Source: Magnetococcales bacterium
GTDB taxonomy: Bacteria > Pseudomonadota > Magnetococcia > Magnetococcales > DC0425bin3
Assembly (NCBI GenBank): GCA_015231175.1
Contig: JADGBZ010000004.1
Coordinates: 29,646-93,645 of the forward strand
Direction of reading: 5' to 3'
DNA length: 64,000 bases
Shown here: one piece after another, positions 25,746 through 34,771 of the stretch
How positions within the stretch are numbered: the first letter of the stretch is position 1
Layout of the letters: each line of letters begins with the position of its first letter
Translations under genes and position numbers: made by a program
Notes under the pieces: model-generated
Seen by the model: the letters and a program-made list of their open reading frames with translations, nothing else
Told to the model about the DNA's origin: nothing
Databases searched by the model: none

Positions 25746-27335
25746 ATGACCCCATTGTTGACGGGCGCCCAAATGGCGGCGGTGGATCGTCGCACGATCG
25801 AGGAGTTGGGATTGCCAGGAATCGTGTTGATGGAGAATGCGGGAGCCGGTGTGGTGGAGACCCTGCGCCAGCATGTGCCGGATCTGCTGCAACGGCGTGT
25901 GGTGGTGGTGGCAGGCCTGGGCAACAATGGTGGGGATGGCTTTGTTGTGGCGCGGCGCCTACTTCAGTCTGGTGTGGCAGTCCAGGTGTTTCTGCTGGGC
26001 GAGGGGGATCGTCTGCGCGGCGATGCCTTGACGAATCATCGTGTGTACCAGGGTTTGCAGGGAGCATGTCGACAGGTGACCAGTTCGGATGATCTGCCTG
26101 GCTTGCGCCATGCCCTGAGCCATGCCGGCGTGGTGGTGGATGCTCTATTTGGCACGGGGCTGCAACGGGAGATCACCGGCCTGTTTGCCGAGGTGGTCAC
26201 AGCGATCAATCAATCCGGCAAGCTGGTGCTGGCCGTGGATCTTCCGTCGGGTGTGGCGGCGGATGATGGCCGGGTGTTGGGTGTTGCCGTGCGGGCCCAT
26301 TGGACGGTGACTTTCGCTGCGGAAAAAATCGGTCACCGGACTCACCCGGGTGCGGCCCTTTGTGGGGTGATCACTGTTGTTCCCATCGGCATTCCAGAGC
26401 GTTATCTGGCCCATCCGGGACACCGTGTGGCGCGCAATCGGATGACCGATCTGGTAATTCCCGCACGTGCCCCGGATGGGCACAAAGGGCGTTTTGGGCA
26501 TGTGTTGATTTTGGCCGGCAGTCGTGGCAAGACCGGCGCGGCGGTTCTTGCCACCCGTGGGGCGTTGCGCACCGGGCCGGGGTTGGTGACCCTGGCCATG
26601 CCGGAAACGGCGCTCTCTTTGGTCGCTCCGGCGTTGGTCGAGGCGATGACCCTCCCTTTGCCTGTCGCGGCCACGACACACGAAGACCTTGTGGGTGATG
26701 TTGTTCCCTCTGTGGTGACCGGCGCCGGGGTGCAGCCTGATGCCATGGCCATGGGGCCGGGTTTGGGGAGGAGTCCGGGTGTTCTGGCTGCCCTGTGCGC
26801 CCTCTGTAGACGCTTTGACGTGCCGACGGTTTTGGATGCCGATGCCCTCAATGTTTTGGCCTCTGACCCAGGTATGATTGCAGCGTTGGTTCAGGGACGC
26901 CAAACCCCCTTGGTGCTGACCCCCCATCCTGGTGAAATGGCGCGTCTGGTACACAGTGACACAGCCACTGTGCAACGGGATCGACTGGGTATGGCGACCC
27001 GGTGTGCGACGGACTGGGGCGTCTGGATTGTTCTGAAAGGGGCTGGCACGGTGATTGCCGCGCCCAGCGGGGATGCCTGGGTCAACGACACCGGCAATCC
27101 TGGCATGGCTGCCGGTGGCAGCGGGGATCTATTGACCGGCATCATCGTTGGACTTTTGGCCCAGGGGTGGCCGGTGGCCAGTGCGGTGCGTGGTGGTGTG
27201 TGGCTGCATGGCGCCGCTGGAGATGCCGCTGCCGTAGTGTGTGGCGCTGGAGCTGTCGGCATGGTGGCCTCCGATCTGCTGCCGCATGTGCGGCGCCTGC
27301 GTAACGAGGTGTTCGACAACTTGGAAGCTTGGTAA
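25746..27335 (+). CDS. nnr: Bifunctional NAD(P)H-hydrate epimerase/dehydratase
   Basis: A 529-residue metabolite-repair enzyme. The N-terminal half (1 to about 215) is the NnrE epimerase, with GLGNNGGDGFVVARRLL and VVDALFGTGLQREI. The C-terminal half (about 225-529) is the NnrD dehydratase, with HKGRFGHVLILAGSRGKTGA, LTPHPGEMARLV and AGGSGDLLTGIIVGLLAQG. It converts damaged hydrated NADH and NADPH back to active cofactor. The stop is TAA in TGG TAA CC, formed by the left end of a 147-bp-type element, as in the GT4 gene. AAGGAG precedes the start. Confidence 0.94.
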   Translation: MTPLLTGAQMAAVDRRTIEELGLPGIVLMENAGAGVVETLRQHVPDLLQRRVVVVAGLGNNGGDGFVVARRLLQSGVAVQVFLLGEGDRLRGDALTNHRVYQGLQGACRQVTSSDDLPGLRHALSHAGVVVDALFGTGLQREITGLFAEVVTAINQSGKLVLAVDLPSGVAADDGRVLGVAVRAHWTVTFAAEKIGHRTHPGAALCGVITVVPIGIPERYLAHPGHRVARNRMTDLVIPARAPDGHKGRFGHVLILAGSRGKTGAAVLATRGALRTGPGLVTLAMPETALSLVAPALVEAMTLPLPVAATTHEDLVGDVVPSVVTGAGVQPDAMAMGPGLGRSPGVLAALCALCRRFDVPTVLDADALNVLASDPGMIAALVQGRQTPLVLTPHPGEMARLVHSDTATVQRDRLGMATRCATDWGVWIVLKGAGTVIAAPSGDAWVNDTGNPGMAAGGSGDLLTGIIVGLLAQGWPVASAVRGGVWLHGAAGDAAAVVCGAGAVGMVASDLLPHVRRLRNEVFDNLEAW

Positions 27336-27523
27336 CCATTCGCCACCCGGCCACGAATCGGGGTCCAGGGGGCTGGCTCCCTGGCTTTGTCCAGGGCAGC
27401 GCCCTGGTGGGGTTCGGGGCGAAGCCCTGACAAAGGCCTTTATTTCCAAGCTTTTCTTGAAGGCGAAGCCTTGATAAAGGCTTACCTGTCCAGGCTTTTC
27501 TTGAAAGAGTGCGGCATAGTCAC
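27332..27523 (-). mobile_element. 147-bp element variant with internal duplication
   Basis: Left end GTAACCATTCGCCACCC overlaps the nnr stop. The middle uses CCAGGGCAGCGCCCTGG instead of the usual block, and the right part is duplicated (two GAAGCCTTGATAAAGGC-like units), ending GAGTGCGGCATAGTCAC. It is followed at 27527-27541 by CGGTTGGTCCACTGG, a stub of the CTAG-type element end. Confidence 0.8.
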
Positions 27524-27543
27524 GCTCGGTTGGTCCACTGGTG

Positions 27544-28431
27544 TCAGGGTTTATCCTGACGATAGCCTGTCTGGATCGCTAGCGTGGCTGGGTGGTTGAC
27601 CTGTCGTTCGACCGTGATGGCAAAATAATCTGCAAGCACTTTGTGGGTATGGCCTATGATCTCCACGCGATGTTGGAGAACGATATCATCCTCGATGATG
27701 CTTGGACTACAGAAAAAGCCGACGCCAGCTTGCCCAAATGCCTTCATCAAGGCCGAGTCCTGAAATTCAGCGACGATCTTTGGGGTGATGTTCAATCCAT
27801 CCAGCCAGTGGATGATTTCACCTCTGATGGCATTTGTATTGGTCGGCAGGAGCAACGGCGCATGATCGAGTCGCGCCGGAAAGAGGCCCGGATAACGTTC
27901 CACAAGCGCCGATGTGCCAAAGAAGGTGAGGCCGCTGGCGCCGAGAGGGTGGTGAAAAAGGCGAATGGGTGAGTGAGATCGAATCGGTCCGTCGGCCAGC
28001 ACCATGTCCAGTTTGTGAAGAGCGAGATCCGCCAGTAGATTTTCCAGCCTGCCTTCATGACAAGTCAATTGCACTTCCCGTTCACAGTGTAAGGCGGGCT
28101 CCAGAAGACGGTAGGCAATGAGCTTGGGCACCACTTCCGCAACGCCGACATGGAAGCGAATCGGACGTTTCGTCGGCATTCCCTTGAGCGACTCCTCCAA
28201 CTCATTGCCGAGCAGAAACATGTCATTGGCATAGTCGAATGCGACCCTTCCGGCGTCGGTCAACTCCAAACGGCGACCGATGCGGGCAAACAGTTGCAAC
28301 CCCAGCACCTCTTCCAAGGCTTGAATCTGGGTACTCAAAGTTTGCGGTCTCAGATGCAGCAGCTTGCAGGCCTTCGTGATGCTGCCGGCCTGGGCCACCT
28401 TCCAAAAATAGTGCAGGTGTTTGTAGTTCAT
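27544..28431 (-). CDS. LysR-family regulator, NhaR-like
   Basis: A 295-residue LysR regulator. The start MNYKHLHYFWKVAQAGSITK and helix-turn-helix match NhaR, including YKHLHYFW. The substrate domain has HVGVAEVVPKLIAYR, HKLDMVLADGPI and EFQDSALMKAFGQAGVG, which align with E. coli NhaR. NhaR activates the sodium/proton antiporter NhaA; no nhaA gene is nearby, so its target here is unknown. It is divergent from icd with a 446-base gap, so it could bind there. Confidence 0.85.
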   Translation of the reverse strand: MNYKHLHYFWKVAQAGSITKACKLLHLRPQTLSTQIQALEEVLGLQLFARIGRRLELTDAGRVAFDYANDMFLLGNELEESLKGMPTKRPIRFHVGVAEVVPKLIAYRLLEPALHCEREVQLTCHEGRLENLLADLALHKLDMVLADGPIRSHSPIRLFHHPLGASGLTFFGTSALVERYPGLFPARLDHAPLLLPTNTNAIRGEIIHWLDGLNITPKIVAEFQDSALMKAFGQAGVGFFCSPSIIEDDIVLQHRVEIIGHTHKVLADYFAITVERQVNHPATLAIQTGYRQDKP

Positions 28432-28877
28432 GACCGATATTCTAAAATATATGATAATTTATAAGAGATTATCTGATTTGACTGAATGGCGCAATCGTCT
28501 ACCTTGTCGAAGTCGGGTGGTCCGGGTAGGAAACTTGATGCAAAGGTATGACAAGGCGGGCTTGTGTGTGACATGAGATGTTGTGAAGCGAAGACGAAAC
28601 AGGGTAGTCTTGACGGCGCAATCGGGACAGAGGGGGGCGTGCGCGGGATGATCGGTGGATGGTGCGTGCCTTTGTGATGCCCGAGCGCTCAGAGTCATCA
28701 TAACGAAGTCGAGGCCGTGGCGACGATCACGGGCACCCGTACAGGCCGGCGTGAACAGCTCATTGGTTCTGGAGACTCTTGGCAGTGTGTCGCCTCACTT
28801 TCCAGGTGCCATGCAGTCGGTGAGGGGTTCGCGCCTGCGAGTACCAGGCAACATGTTTGAATCGGGAGGAACGGAAG
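28432..28877. promoter_or_regulatory. Divergent intergenic region nhaR-like / icd
   Basis: 446 bases without a gene. 28435-28490 is a clear AT-rich patch (AAATATATGATAATTTATAA) just upstream of the LysR gene and likely holds its promoter and a LysR site. The rest has no repeat element, unlike nearly all other gaps, and I see no further motif. GGGAGGAACGG before 28878 is the icd ribosome site. Confidence 0.45.
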
Positions 28878-31115
28878 ATGTCAAACCAGAACACAGAGGC
28901 GCATGTGGATATCATTTATACCAAGGTTGATGAGGCTCCGGAACTGGCAAGCGGGTCTTTTCTTCCCATAATCAAAGCATTTACTCGTCCGGCTGGTGTC
29001 ACCATAGGAACGAAAGATATTTCATTGGCAGGGCGCATCATCGCAAGTTTTCCTGAAAAACTCTCTGCCGCCCAACAGCAACCTGACGACTTGGCGGAGC
29101 TTGGCAAACTTGTCAAAACTCCAGAAGCCAATGTCATCAAGCTGCCCAATGTCAGCGCCTCGGTTCCCCAGCTCAAGGAAGCGATCAAAGAACTGAAAGC
29201 CCAGGGTTACGATCTTCCAGACTATCCGGAAAATCCGCAAACGGATGCCGAGCGCGACGCCAAGGCCCGCTACGATAAAGTCAAGGGGAGTGCTGTCAAT
29301 CCCGTCATCCGGGAGGGCAACTCGGACCGTCGGGCGCCGCTTTCGGTCAAAGAGTTTGCCAAGAAAAATCCCCACAAGATGGGCGCCTGGTCTCCCGACT
29401 CCAAAACCCACGTCGTGTCCATGCAGAGCGGGGATTTTCGTTCCAACGAAAAGTCGCTGACGGTTGCAGCCGCTTCGGCTGGCCCTGCACGGATCGAGTT
29501 TGTCGATGGCGGCAAGGTGCAGGTGCTGAAGGATAAAGTGTCTCTAAAAGCTGGTGACGTGATCGACGGCACATTCATGAGCATTGCCGCCTTGCGCACC
29601 TTCCTTGATGAACAGGTCAAGGATGCCAAGAAACAGGGGGTGCTTTTCTCCCTGCACATGAAGGCCACCATGATGAAGGTCTCCGATCCCATGATTTTTG
29701 GTCATGCGGTGACGGTCTTTTTCAGGGATGTGTTCGAGAAACACGCCGCCCAGATCAAAGATCTTGGCGTGGATGTCAATAATGGTTTTGGCGATCTGAT
29801 GGCCAAGATCGGCAAACTGCCGGAAGACAAACGGAAAGCGATCGAAGCGGATATCCAGGCCTGCATGGCCAAACAACCCGCCCTGTACATGGTGGACTCT
29901 GGCAAGGGGATCACCAACCTGCATGTGCCCAGCGACATCATTATCGATGCCTCCATGCCGGCCATGATTCGCAACAGTGGCAAAGGGTGGGGACCGGATG
30001 GCAAGGAACATGACACCAAGGCGGTCATTCCGGACAGCAGTTACTCCTGGGTTTATGACGAGACCATCAACTTTTGCAAGCAGCATGGGGCCTTCAATCC
30101 CGCGACCATGGGCACTGTTCCCAACGTGGGCTTGATGGCGCAGAAGGCGGAGGAGTATGGTTCCCACAACACCACTTTCAAGGCTCCCGGCAATGGGACG
30201 ATCCGGATCGTCGATGCGGCTGGCAAGACCCTGATGGAACACAACGTCGAAAGTGGTGACATCTGGCGCATGTGCCAAACCACGGATGCTGCCATTCGTG
30301 ACTGGGTGAAGCTGGCGGTGACCCGCTCCAGACTCTCCAACACGCCGGCCTATTTTTGGCTGGACAAGGATCGCGCCCACGATGCCCAGTTGATCGGCAA
30401 GGCGGAAGTCTATCTGAAGGATCACGACACCTCCGGATTGGATATTCGTATCTTGTCGCCGCGTGAAGCCACCCGTGTCTCTTTGACCCGCATGAAAAAT
30501 GGTCAGGATACCATCTCGGTTACCGGCAACGTGTTGCGCGACTATCTGACCGACCTGTTCCCCATCATGGAGTTGGGAACCAGCGCCAAAATGCTCTCCA
30601 TCGTGCCCCTCATGCAGGGTGGTGGGCTCTTTGAAACCGGCGCTGGTGGTTCTGCACCCAAACATGTGCAGCAGTTTGTGAAAGAGGGGCATCTGCGGTG
30701 GGACTCACTGGGTGAGTTTTCGGCATTGGGCGCCTCCCTGGAGCATCTGAGCCACACCAAGAAAAATCCAAAGGCGGCGGTTTTGGCCAAAGCCCTGGAT
30801 TTGGCCATCGGCAAACTCTTGGACAACAATATGTCTCCCGGGCGGGCCGTGGGCGAAGTGGACAACCGGGGCAGTCATTTCTATATTGCCATGCACTGGG
30901 CACAAGCGATGGCTGACCAGAATGACGACGCTGATCTCAAAAAGCATTTTGCGCCCATTGCCAAGAAGTTGAAGGAAAATGAGGCCAAAATCTGGGAGGA
31001 GCTGAAGAGTGGGCAGGGCAAGGGCATGGATTTGGGTGGTTACTACCACACCGATCCGACGAAAGTGGCCAAGGCCCAACGGCCCAGCCCAACCTTGAAC
31101 GCCATCATCGGCTGA
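28878..31115 (+). CDS. icd: Monomeric NADP-dependent isocitrate dehydrogenase
   Basis: ATG 28878 follows GGGAGGAACGG; 745 residues, the standard size for monomeric IDH (IDH-II). It matches that family throughout: [20 protein letters not shown] near the start, [10 protein letters not shown] (substrate Ser/Arg), [52 protein letters not shown] and [16 protein letters not shown]. It oxidises isocitrate to 2-oxoglutarate with NADP. The gene stands alone; gltA lies 2 kb downstream. Confidence 0.96.
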   Translation: MSNQNTEAHVDIIYTKVDEAPELASGSFLPIIKAFTRPAGVTIGTKDISLAGRIIASFPEKLSAAQQQPDDLAELGKLVKTPEANVIKLPNVSASVPQLKEAIKELKAQGYDLPDYPENPQTDAERDAKARYDKVKGSAVNPVIREGNSDRRAPLSVKEFAKKNPHKMGAWSPDSKTHVVSMQSGDFRSNEKSLTVAAASAGPARIEFVDGGKVQVLKDKVSLKAGDVIDGTFMSIAALRTFLDEQVKDAKKQGVLFSLHMKATMMKVSDPMIFGHAVTVFFRDVFEKHAAQIKDLGVDVNNGFGDLMAKIGKLPEDKRKAIEADIQACMAKQPALYMVDSGKGITNLHVPSDIIIDASMPAMIRNSGKGWGPDGKEHDTKAVIPDSSYSWVYDETINFCKQHGAFNPATMGTVPNVGLMAQKAEEYGSHNTTFKAPGNGTIRIVDAAGKTLMEHNVESGDIWRMCQTTDAAIRDWVKLAVTRSRLSNTPAYFWLDKDRAHDAQLIGKAEVYLKDHDTSGLDIRILSPREATRVSLTRMKNGQDTISVTGNVLRDYLTDLFPIMELGTSAKMLSIVPLMQGGGLFETGAGGSAPKHVQQFVKEGHLRWDSLGEFSALGASLEHLSHTKKNPKAAVLAKALDLAIGKLLDNNMSPGRAVGEVDNRGSHFYIAMHWAQAMADQNDDADLKKHFAPIAKKLKENEAKIWEELKSGQGKGMDLGGYYHTDPTKVAKAQRPSPTLNAIIG

Positions 31116-31396
31116 GTTTCAAGGTGGGTGGTTGTCTGCCCGAATGCATGTGCAATACAGGTTGCTGACCGCAAGACACGCCTCGGCGCCTGACAGGGAG
31201 TAGAGGGATGGAACAGGAGGAGGGGTGCGCCCCTTCCTCCTGGGCCTCTGCCCCGGTCGATTCACCACTTGGCCACGCTCGGGTCCAGGGTGCTGGCTCC
31301 CTGGCCGGTTTGTATAACTATTATTTTCATGTTGTCGCGCCACCCTCTTCTTCCAGGCTGGAAGAAGAGGGTATGCCTGTGTGCCGGAAGGTGAGG
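31116..31396. other. Convergent intergenic region with repeat fragments
   Basis: Holds a B-type hairpin fragment (31208-31255: GGAGGAGGGGTGCGCCCC and CTTCCTCC), a piece of the 147-bp element (GATTCACCACTTGGCCACG) and a hairpin CTCTTCTTCCAGGCTGGAAGAAGAG at 31347-31371, which could terminate transcription of icd or of the GTPase gene. Confidence 0.65.
31347..31371. terminator. Bidirectional hairpin between convergent icd and GTPase genes
   Basis: Two facing 11-base arms, CTCTTCTTCCA and TGGAAGAAGAG, with a GGC loop, lie between the convergent 3' ends. No T tract, so it is only a candidate terminator. Confidence 0.45.
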
Positions 31397-32890
31397 TCAG
31401 GAGTGGGCCTGGGGATTCTGCTCGCCGGCCCGACCCGATGGGTTGGTGAACTGGTCGTTCAGATCCTGGACGTAAAGATCGGCGTCCTTCAGGACGCTCT
31501 GGATCATTTTTTCGCTTCGGCTGCCCCACCCGGCGGGTGTCAACGTCAGGATGGAACGGAAGGGCCGTGTGCTTCTCTGAAAGGCGCGGGTCAGGAAGTC
31601 ACGGATGTCGGGTTTTTGGATATCGCGCAGGGCGTTGTTCAAAGTTAGTTTCGCCACGGAGCGCCGGACCAGGACGTGGACGGAACCCAGGATGCCGAGA
31701 ACGACCAGGGCCGCAGCGAGGATGCCAGCCTGGTGCAGACCCCAAGCCTGCGGGGACCACTCCGTGGAGAGCAGGGATTCGAGCCAGAGACCCGGGGAGG
31801 TGTGGGCGCCCTGGGCGGTCGAAAAATAGAGACCAAGAATGCCCAGGATGGCAAGAAGGATGGCGTCGGTGACCAGGACATTTTTGCGCCAACTGCGCAA
31901 CATCTCCCGCACCCGGGGAACGGTCTCGTTTTCGATCAATTTTGCCGTATGGTCCAGCACGCCGATGATCCTATAGGCCCGCTCGATCTCGACCCGGTTG
32001 AAACGCTGGATGATCTCGTCCATGTCTTCGTTGCGTTTGGCTTCGTAGCGGGACTTCAGGACGGGGTCGGGGATGGGGTTGGCGCAATCCAGGTTGTAGA
32101 TTTGGTAGAAGCGGCCTGCTGTCAATCCAGATTGGGCCAGGGCCCGTTGCCAGGCGGCGACCACCTCTTCAAGGTTGTCTTCGCGGACGGTGCAGTCAAC
32201 CTGGTTCAGGACGAACAGAAATTTGTTGGAATCATGGCGATTGATGGTTTTGGCCACCAGGTGATCCAGGGTGTCCCGCATGGCACCGGGTTCGGGATGC
32301 CGGGCATCGAAAAAAACCATAACAAGATCGGAAAGATTGATGATATGATCCGTGATGCGCAGGGTGGAAGTGCGCTGGGCGTCGGCATCGAACCCGGGAG
32401 AGTCGATGACGATGCGTCCACGCAGTTTCTCTGTCGGGCAGGTTTTGAGCTGGAGATAGGCGTCGATGCGCCGTCCTTCCCCGGAAACCACCTGTTCGAT
32501 CTCGTGACTGATCTGGTAGAACGGAAACCTTGGATCGGCATCCAGGGCCAACCCGGGCAGGGTATGGACCTTCTCCTCGTTGCTGTAGCAGATGACCGTG
32601 AATTTGTCGTCCACCGCCTGGTTGCCGGTTCGTTGCAGGGGCATCTCCAGAAAGTGATTAATAAAGGTCGATTTTCCGGCGCTGAAGGTACCGAGAATCG
32701 AAATCAGCGGCCACCAAGGAACCCGTGTGGCAAAGGACTCCTCCGGGTTGAGGATCCCCATCCGGTAGGCAACCCGATCAAGTTCCCGAAAGCTCTGTAC
32801 CACCTTGAGCAGGATCGGATTCTCCTCCTTCAGGTGTTTTTCCAGGCTGTTGAGCCTGCGGTCAATCTGCGTGTTGTTGCTTGCTGACAT
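31397..32890 (-). CDS. Dynamin-like GTPase with two membrane segments
   Basis: ATG 32890 gives MSASNNTQIDRRLNSLEK and 497 residues. The GTPase domain shows P-loop GTFSAGKSTFINHFL, G2 Thr region (RTGNQAVDDKFTVI), DSPGFDADAQ (G3) and NQVD (G4). A helical middle follows, then two hydrophobic segments at about 350-368 (DAILLAILGILGLYF) and 395-420 (AGILAAALVVLGILG). This is the layout of bacterial dynamin-like or FzlA-type membrane GTPases that remodel membranes. It is divergent from gltA, with 160 bases between. Function here is unknown. Confidence 0.82.
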   Translation of the reverse strand: MSASNNTQIDRRLNSLEKHLKEENPILLKVVQSFRELDRVAYRMGILNPEESFATRVPWWPLISILGTFSAGKSTFINHFLEMPLQRTGNQAVDDKFTVICYSNEEKVHTLPGLALDADPRFPFYQISHEIEQVVSGEGRRIDAYLQLKTCPTEKLRGRIVIDSPGFDADAQRTSTLRITDHIINLSDLVMVFFDARHPEPGAMRDTLDHLVAKTINRHDSNKFLFVLNQVDCTVREDNLEEVVAAWQRALAQSGLTAGRFYQIYNLDCANPIPDPVLKSRYEAKRNEDMDEIIQRFNRVEIERAYRIIGVLDHTAKLIENETVPRVREMLRSWRKNVLVTDAILLAILGILGLYFSTAQGAHTSPGLWLESLLSTEWSPQAWGLHQAGILAAALVVLGILGSVHVLVRRSVAKLTLNNALRDIQKPDIRDFLTRAFQRSTRPFRSILTLTPAGWGSRSEKMIQSVLKDADLYVQDLNDQFTNPSGRAGEQNPQAHS

Positions 32891-33050
32891 GAAAGTCTCC
32901 ACAAGTCCGGGGGGAAACGATGCGGGAAGTGACTCTTTTCTGGTATAACCTGAAAGCCTGGGGGACTCAACCGATCGAGATTCGCGGATAGAACACCGAA
33001 CCTCCCCAATCACCCCACCCTCTTTTTAGAGCAAAAATTGGAGTGACGCT

Positions 33051-34349
33051 ATGGATAGGAATTCCCTGACAATTCGAGACAACCGCACTGGCAAGGAGGT
33101 GACGCTGCCGGTCAGAGAGGGTTCCGAAGGGCCGCCCGTTGTAGAAATTAGCAATATTTTCAAGGAATTCGGACTTTTTACCTTAGACCCCGGGTTTCGT
33201 TCCACAGCCTCCTGCGAGAGCGAAATCACCTTCATCGATGGGGATCAGGGCATTTTGTTGCACCGGGGCTATCCGATCGAGCAGTTGGCGGAGAAGAGCA
33301 GCTACCTGGAGGTATGCCATCTCCTGCTGTTTGGTCATTTGCCTACGGCAACCGAATTTGCCGAATTCAAGCACCTGGTGACGCACCACTCCATGATTCA
33401 TGAACAACTGCAAAAGTTCTATCAGGGGTTTCGGCGGGATGCGCACCCCATGGCCATCATGGTGGGGGTGGTGGGTGCGCTATCGTCGTTCTACCACGAC
33501 TCCCTGGATATTGCGAACCCCCGGCATCGGGAGATTGCCGCCTACCGGCTGATTGCCAAGATGCCGACGATCGCCGCATTTTCCCACAAGTATTCCGTCG
33601 GGCAACCTTTCATGTATCCCCAGAACAGCCTGGGATACGTGGAAAATCTTCTGCACATGATGTTTGCCGTGCCATGTGATACATACCACGTCTCTCCGGT
33701 GTTGGCGCGGGCGATGGAAAAGATCATGATTCTGCATGCCGACCATGAACAGAACGCTTCCACCTCCACGGTCCGTTTGGCAGGCTCGTCGCTGGCTAAT
33801 CCTTTCGCTGCCGTGTCGGCGGGCATCGGCGCCCTGTGGGGACCGGCGCACGGCGGTGCCAACGAGGCTGTGCTGGGCATGTTGCAGGAGATTGGCCACC
33901 CGGATCACATTGGCAGTTACATCAAACGGGCGAAAGATCCCAGTGATTCGTTCCGCCTGATGGGGTTTGGCCATCGCGTCTACAAAAACTATGATCCACG
34001 GGCCAAAATTTTGCGGGTGGCGGCCCATGAGGTTCTCCAGGAACTGGATCGCAAAAATGATCCACGCCTGCAGATTGCCCTCCAGTTGGAAAAGATTGCT
34101 CTGGAAGATGACTATTTCATCAAGAAGAAGCTCTACCCGAATGTCGATTTTTATTCGGGCATCATTTTGTCGGCCATAGGCGTTCCCACCAGCATGTTTA
34201 CGGTGATGTTCGCCCTGGCCCGTTCCGTTGGTTGGATGAGTCAGTGGATGGAGATGATGTCCGAAAAGGGACAGTCCATCGGTCGTCCGCGCCAGTTGTA
34301 TACCGGGGCGAAGAGACGGGACTACGTACCCATCGAAAATCGCGGCTGA
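33051..34349 (+). CDS. gltA: Citrate synthase (type II)
   Basis: 432 residues, the usual type II length. Motifs: [19 protein letters not shown] at the N-terminus, [14 protein letters not shown] with catalytic His, [11 protein letters not shown] and [15 protein letters not shown] with the catalytic His and Asp region near residue 310. It condenses acetyl-CoA and oxaloacetate into citrate. The monomeric IDH gene lies upstream. Two hairpins follow the stop. Confidence 0.97.
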   Translation: MDRNSLTIRDNRTGKEVTLPVREGSEGPPVVEISNIFKEFGLFTLDPGFRSTASCESEITFIDGDQGILLHRGYPIEQLAEKSSYLEVCHLLLFGHLPTATEFAEFKHLVTHHSMIHEQLQKFYQGFRRDAHPMAIMVGVVGALSSFYHDSLDIANPRHREIAAYRLIAKMPTIAAFSHKYSVGQPFMYPQNSLGYVENLLHMMFAVPCDTYHVSPVLARAMEKIMILHADHEQNASTSTVRLAGSSLANPFAAVSAGIGALWGPAHGGANEAVLGMLQEIGHPDHIGSYIKRAKDPSDSFRLMGFGHRVYKNYDPRAKILRVAAHEVLQELDRKNDPRLQIALQLEKIALEDDYFIKKKLYPNVDFYSGIILSAIGVPTSMFTVMFALARSVGWMSQWMEMMSEKGQSIGRPRQLYTGAKRRDYVPIENRG

Positions 34350-34370
34350 AATTGAGGCTATGTCAGGTAC

Positions 34371-34410
34371 CGGCGGAGTGCCCCTCACTCCGCCGGACCC
34401 CGGTGGGGTC
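34371..34410 (+). terminator. Two adjacent hairpins after gltA
   Basis: CGGCGGAGTG/CACTCCGCCG with a CCCCT loop (34371-34395), then GACCCC/GGGGTC (34396-34410). No T tract, but the first stem has 10 GC-rich pairs 20 bases after the gltA stop. Confidence 0.6.
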
Positions 34411-34436
34411 TGTGGGTCGTCCAGGCAGATAATGGC

Positions 34437-34583
34437 GTAGCTATTCACCACCCGGCAACGAATCGGGGTCCAGGGGGCTGGCTCCCTGGCAGGTCCAGGA
34501 CAGAGTTCTGGTGGGGTTCGGGGCGAAGCCCTGACAAAGACTTTCATATCCAAGCTTTTCTTGAAAGGGTGCTGAAGAGTTAT
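34437..34583 (-). mobile_element. 147-bp MITE
   Basis: Full-length, minus orientation, ends GTAGCTATTCACCACCC and GGGTGCTGAAGAGTTAT. Both ends carry point changes and the flanks do not match, so this is an older copy. Confidence 0.88.
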
Positions 34584-34613
34584 CCCATAGCAAAGATTCT
34601 GTGCGACCTGCCG

Positions 34614-34642
34614 TTGACAGTTCCAGCGGAAATTCATAGTGT
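34614..34642 (+). promoter_or_regulatory. Candidate sigma-70 promoter for ilvB
   Basis: TTGACA at 34614-34619, 17 bases, then TAGTGT at 34637-34642 (3 of 6 consensus bases). It lies about 130 bases before ilvB. The -10 is weak, so this is only a candidate; no leader peptide rich in branched-chain residues was found. Confidence 0.35.
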
Positions 34643-34771
34643 CTCTTTCCCTTTGCCGTGAACATCGTATCGCGACTTGCGTGATCGGAGGGTGGAGCAG
34701 GGTTGCCTTCATCCGTTGTGAGATGACACAGGGTCGGGAACACAGGAACCCATCGCGTTGGAGAATGAAAG

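Larger units (their letters stand above)
34350..34771. other. Intergenic region gltA to ilvB
   Basis: Holds two tandem hairpins after gltA (34371-34410), a full-length 147-bp element (34437-34583) and a candidate promoter for ilvB. No gene. Confidence 0.7.
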
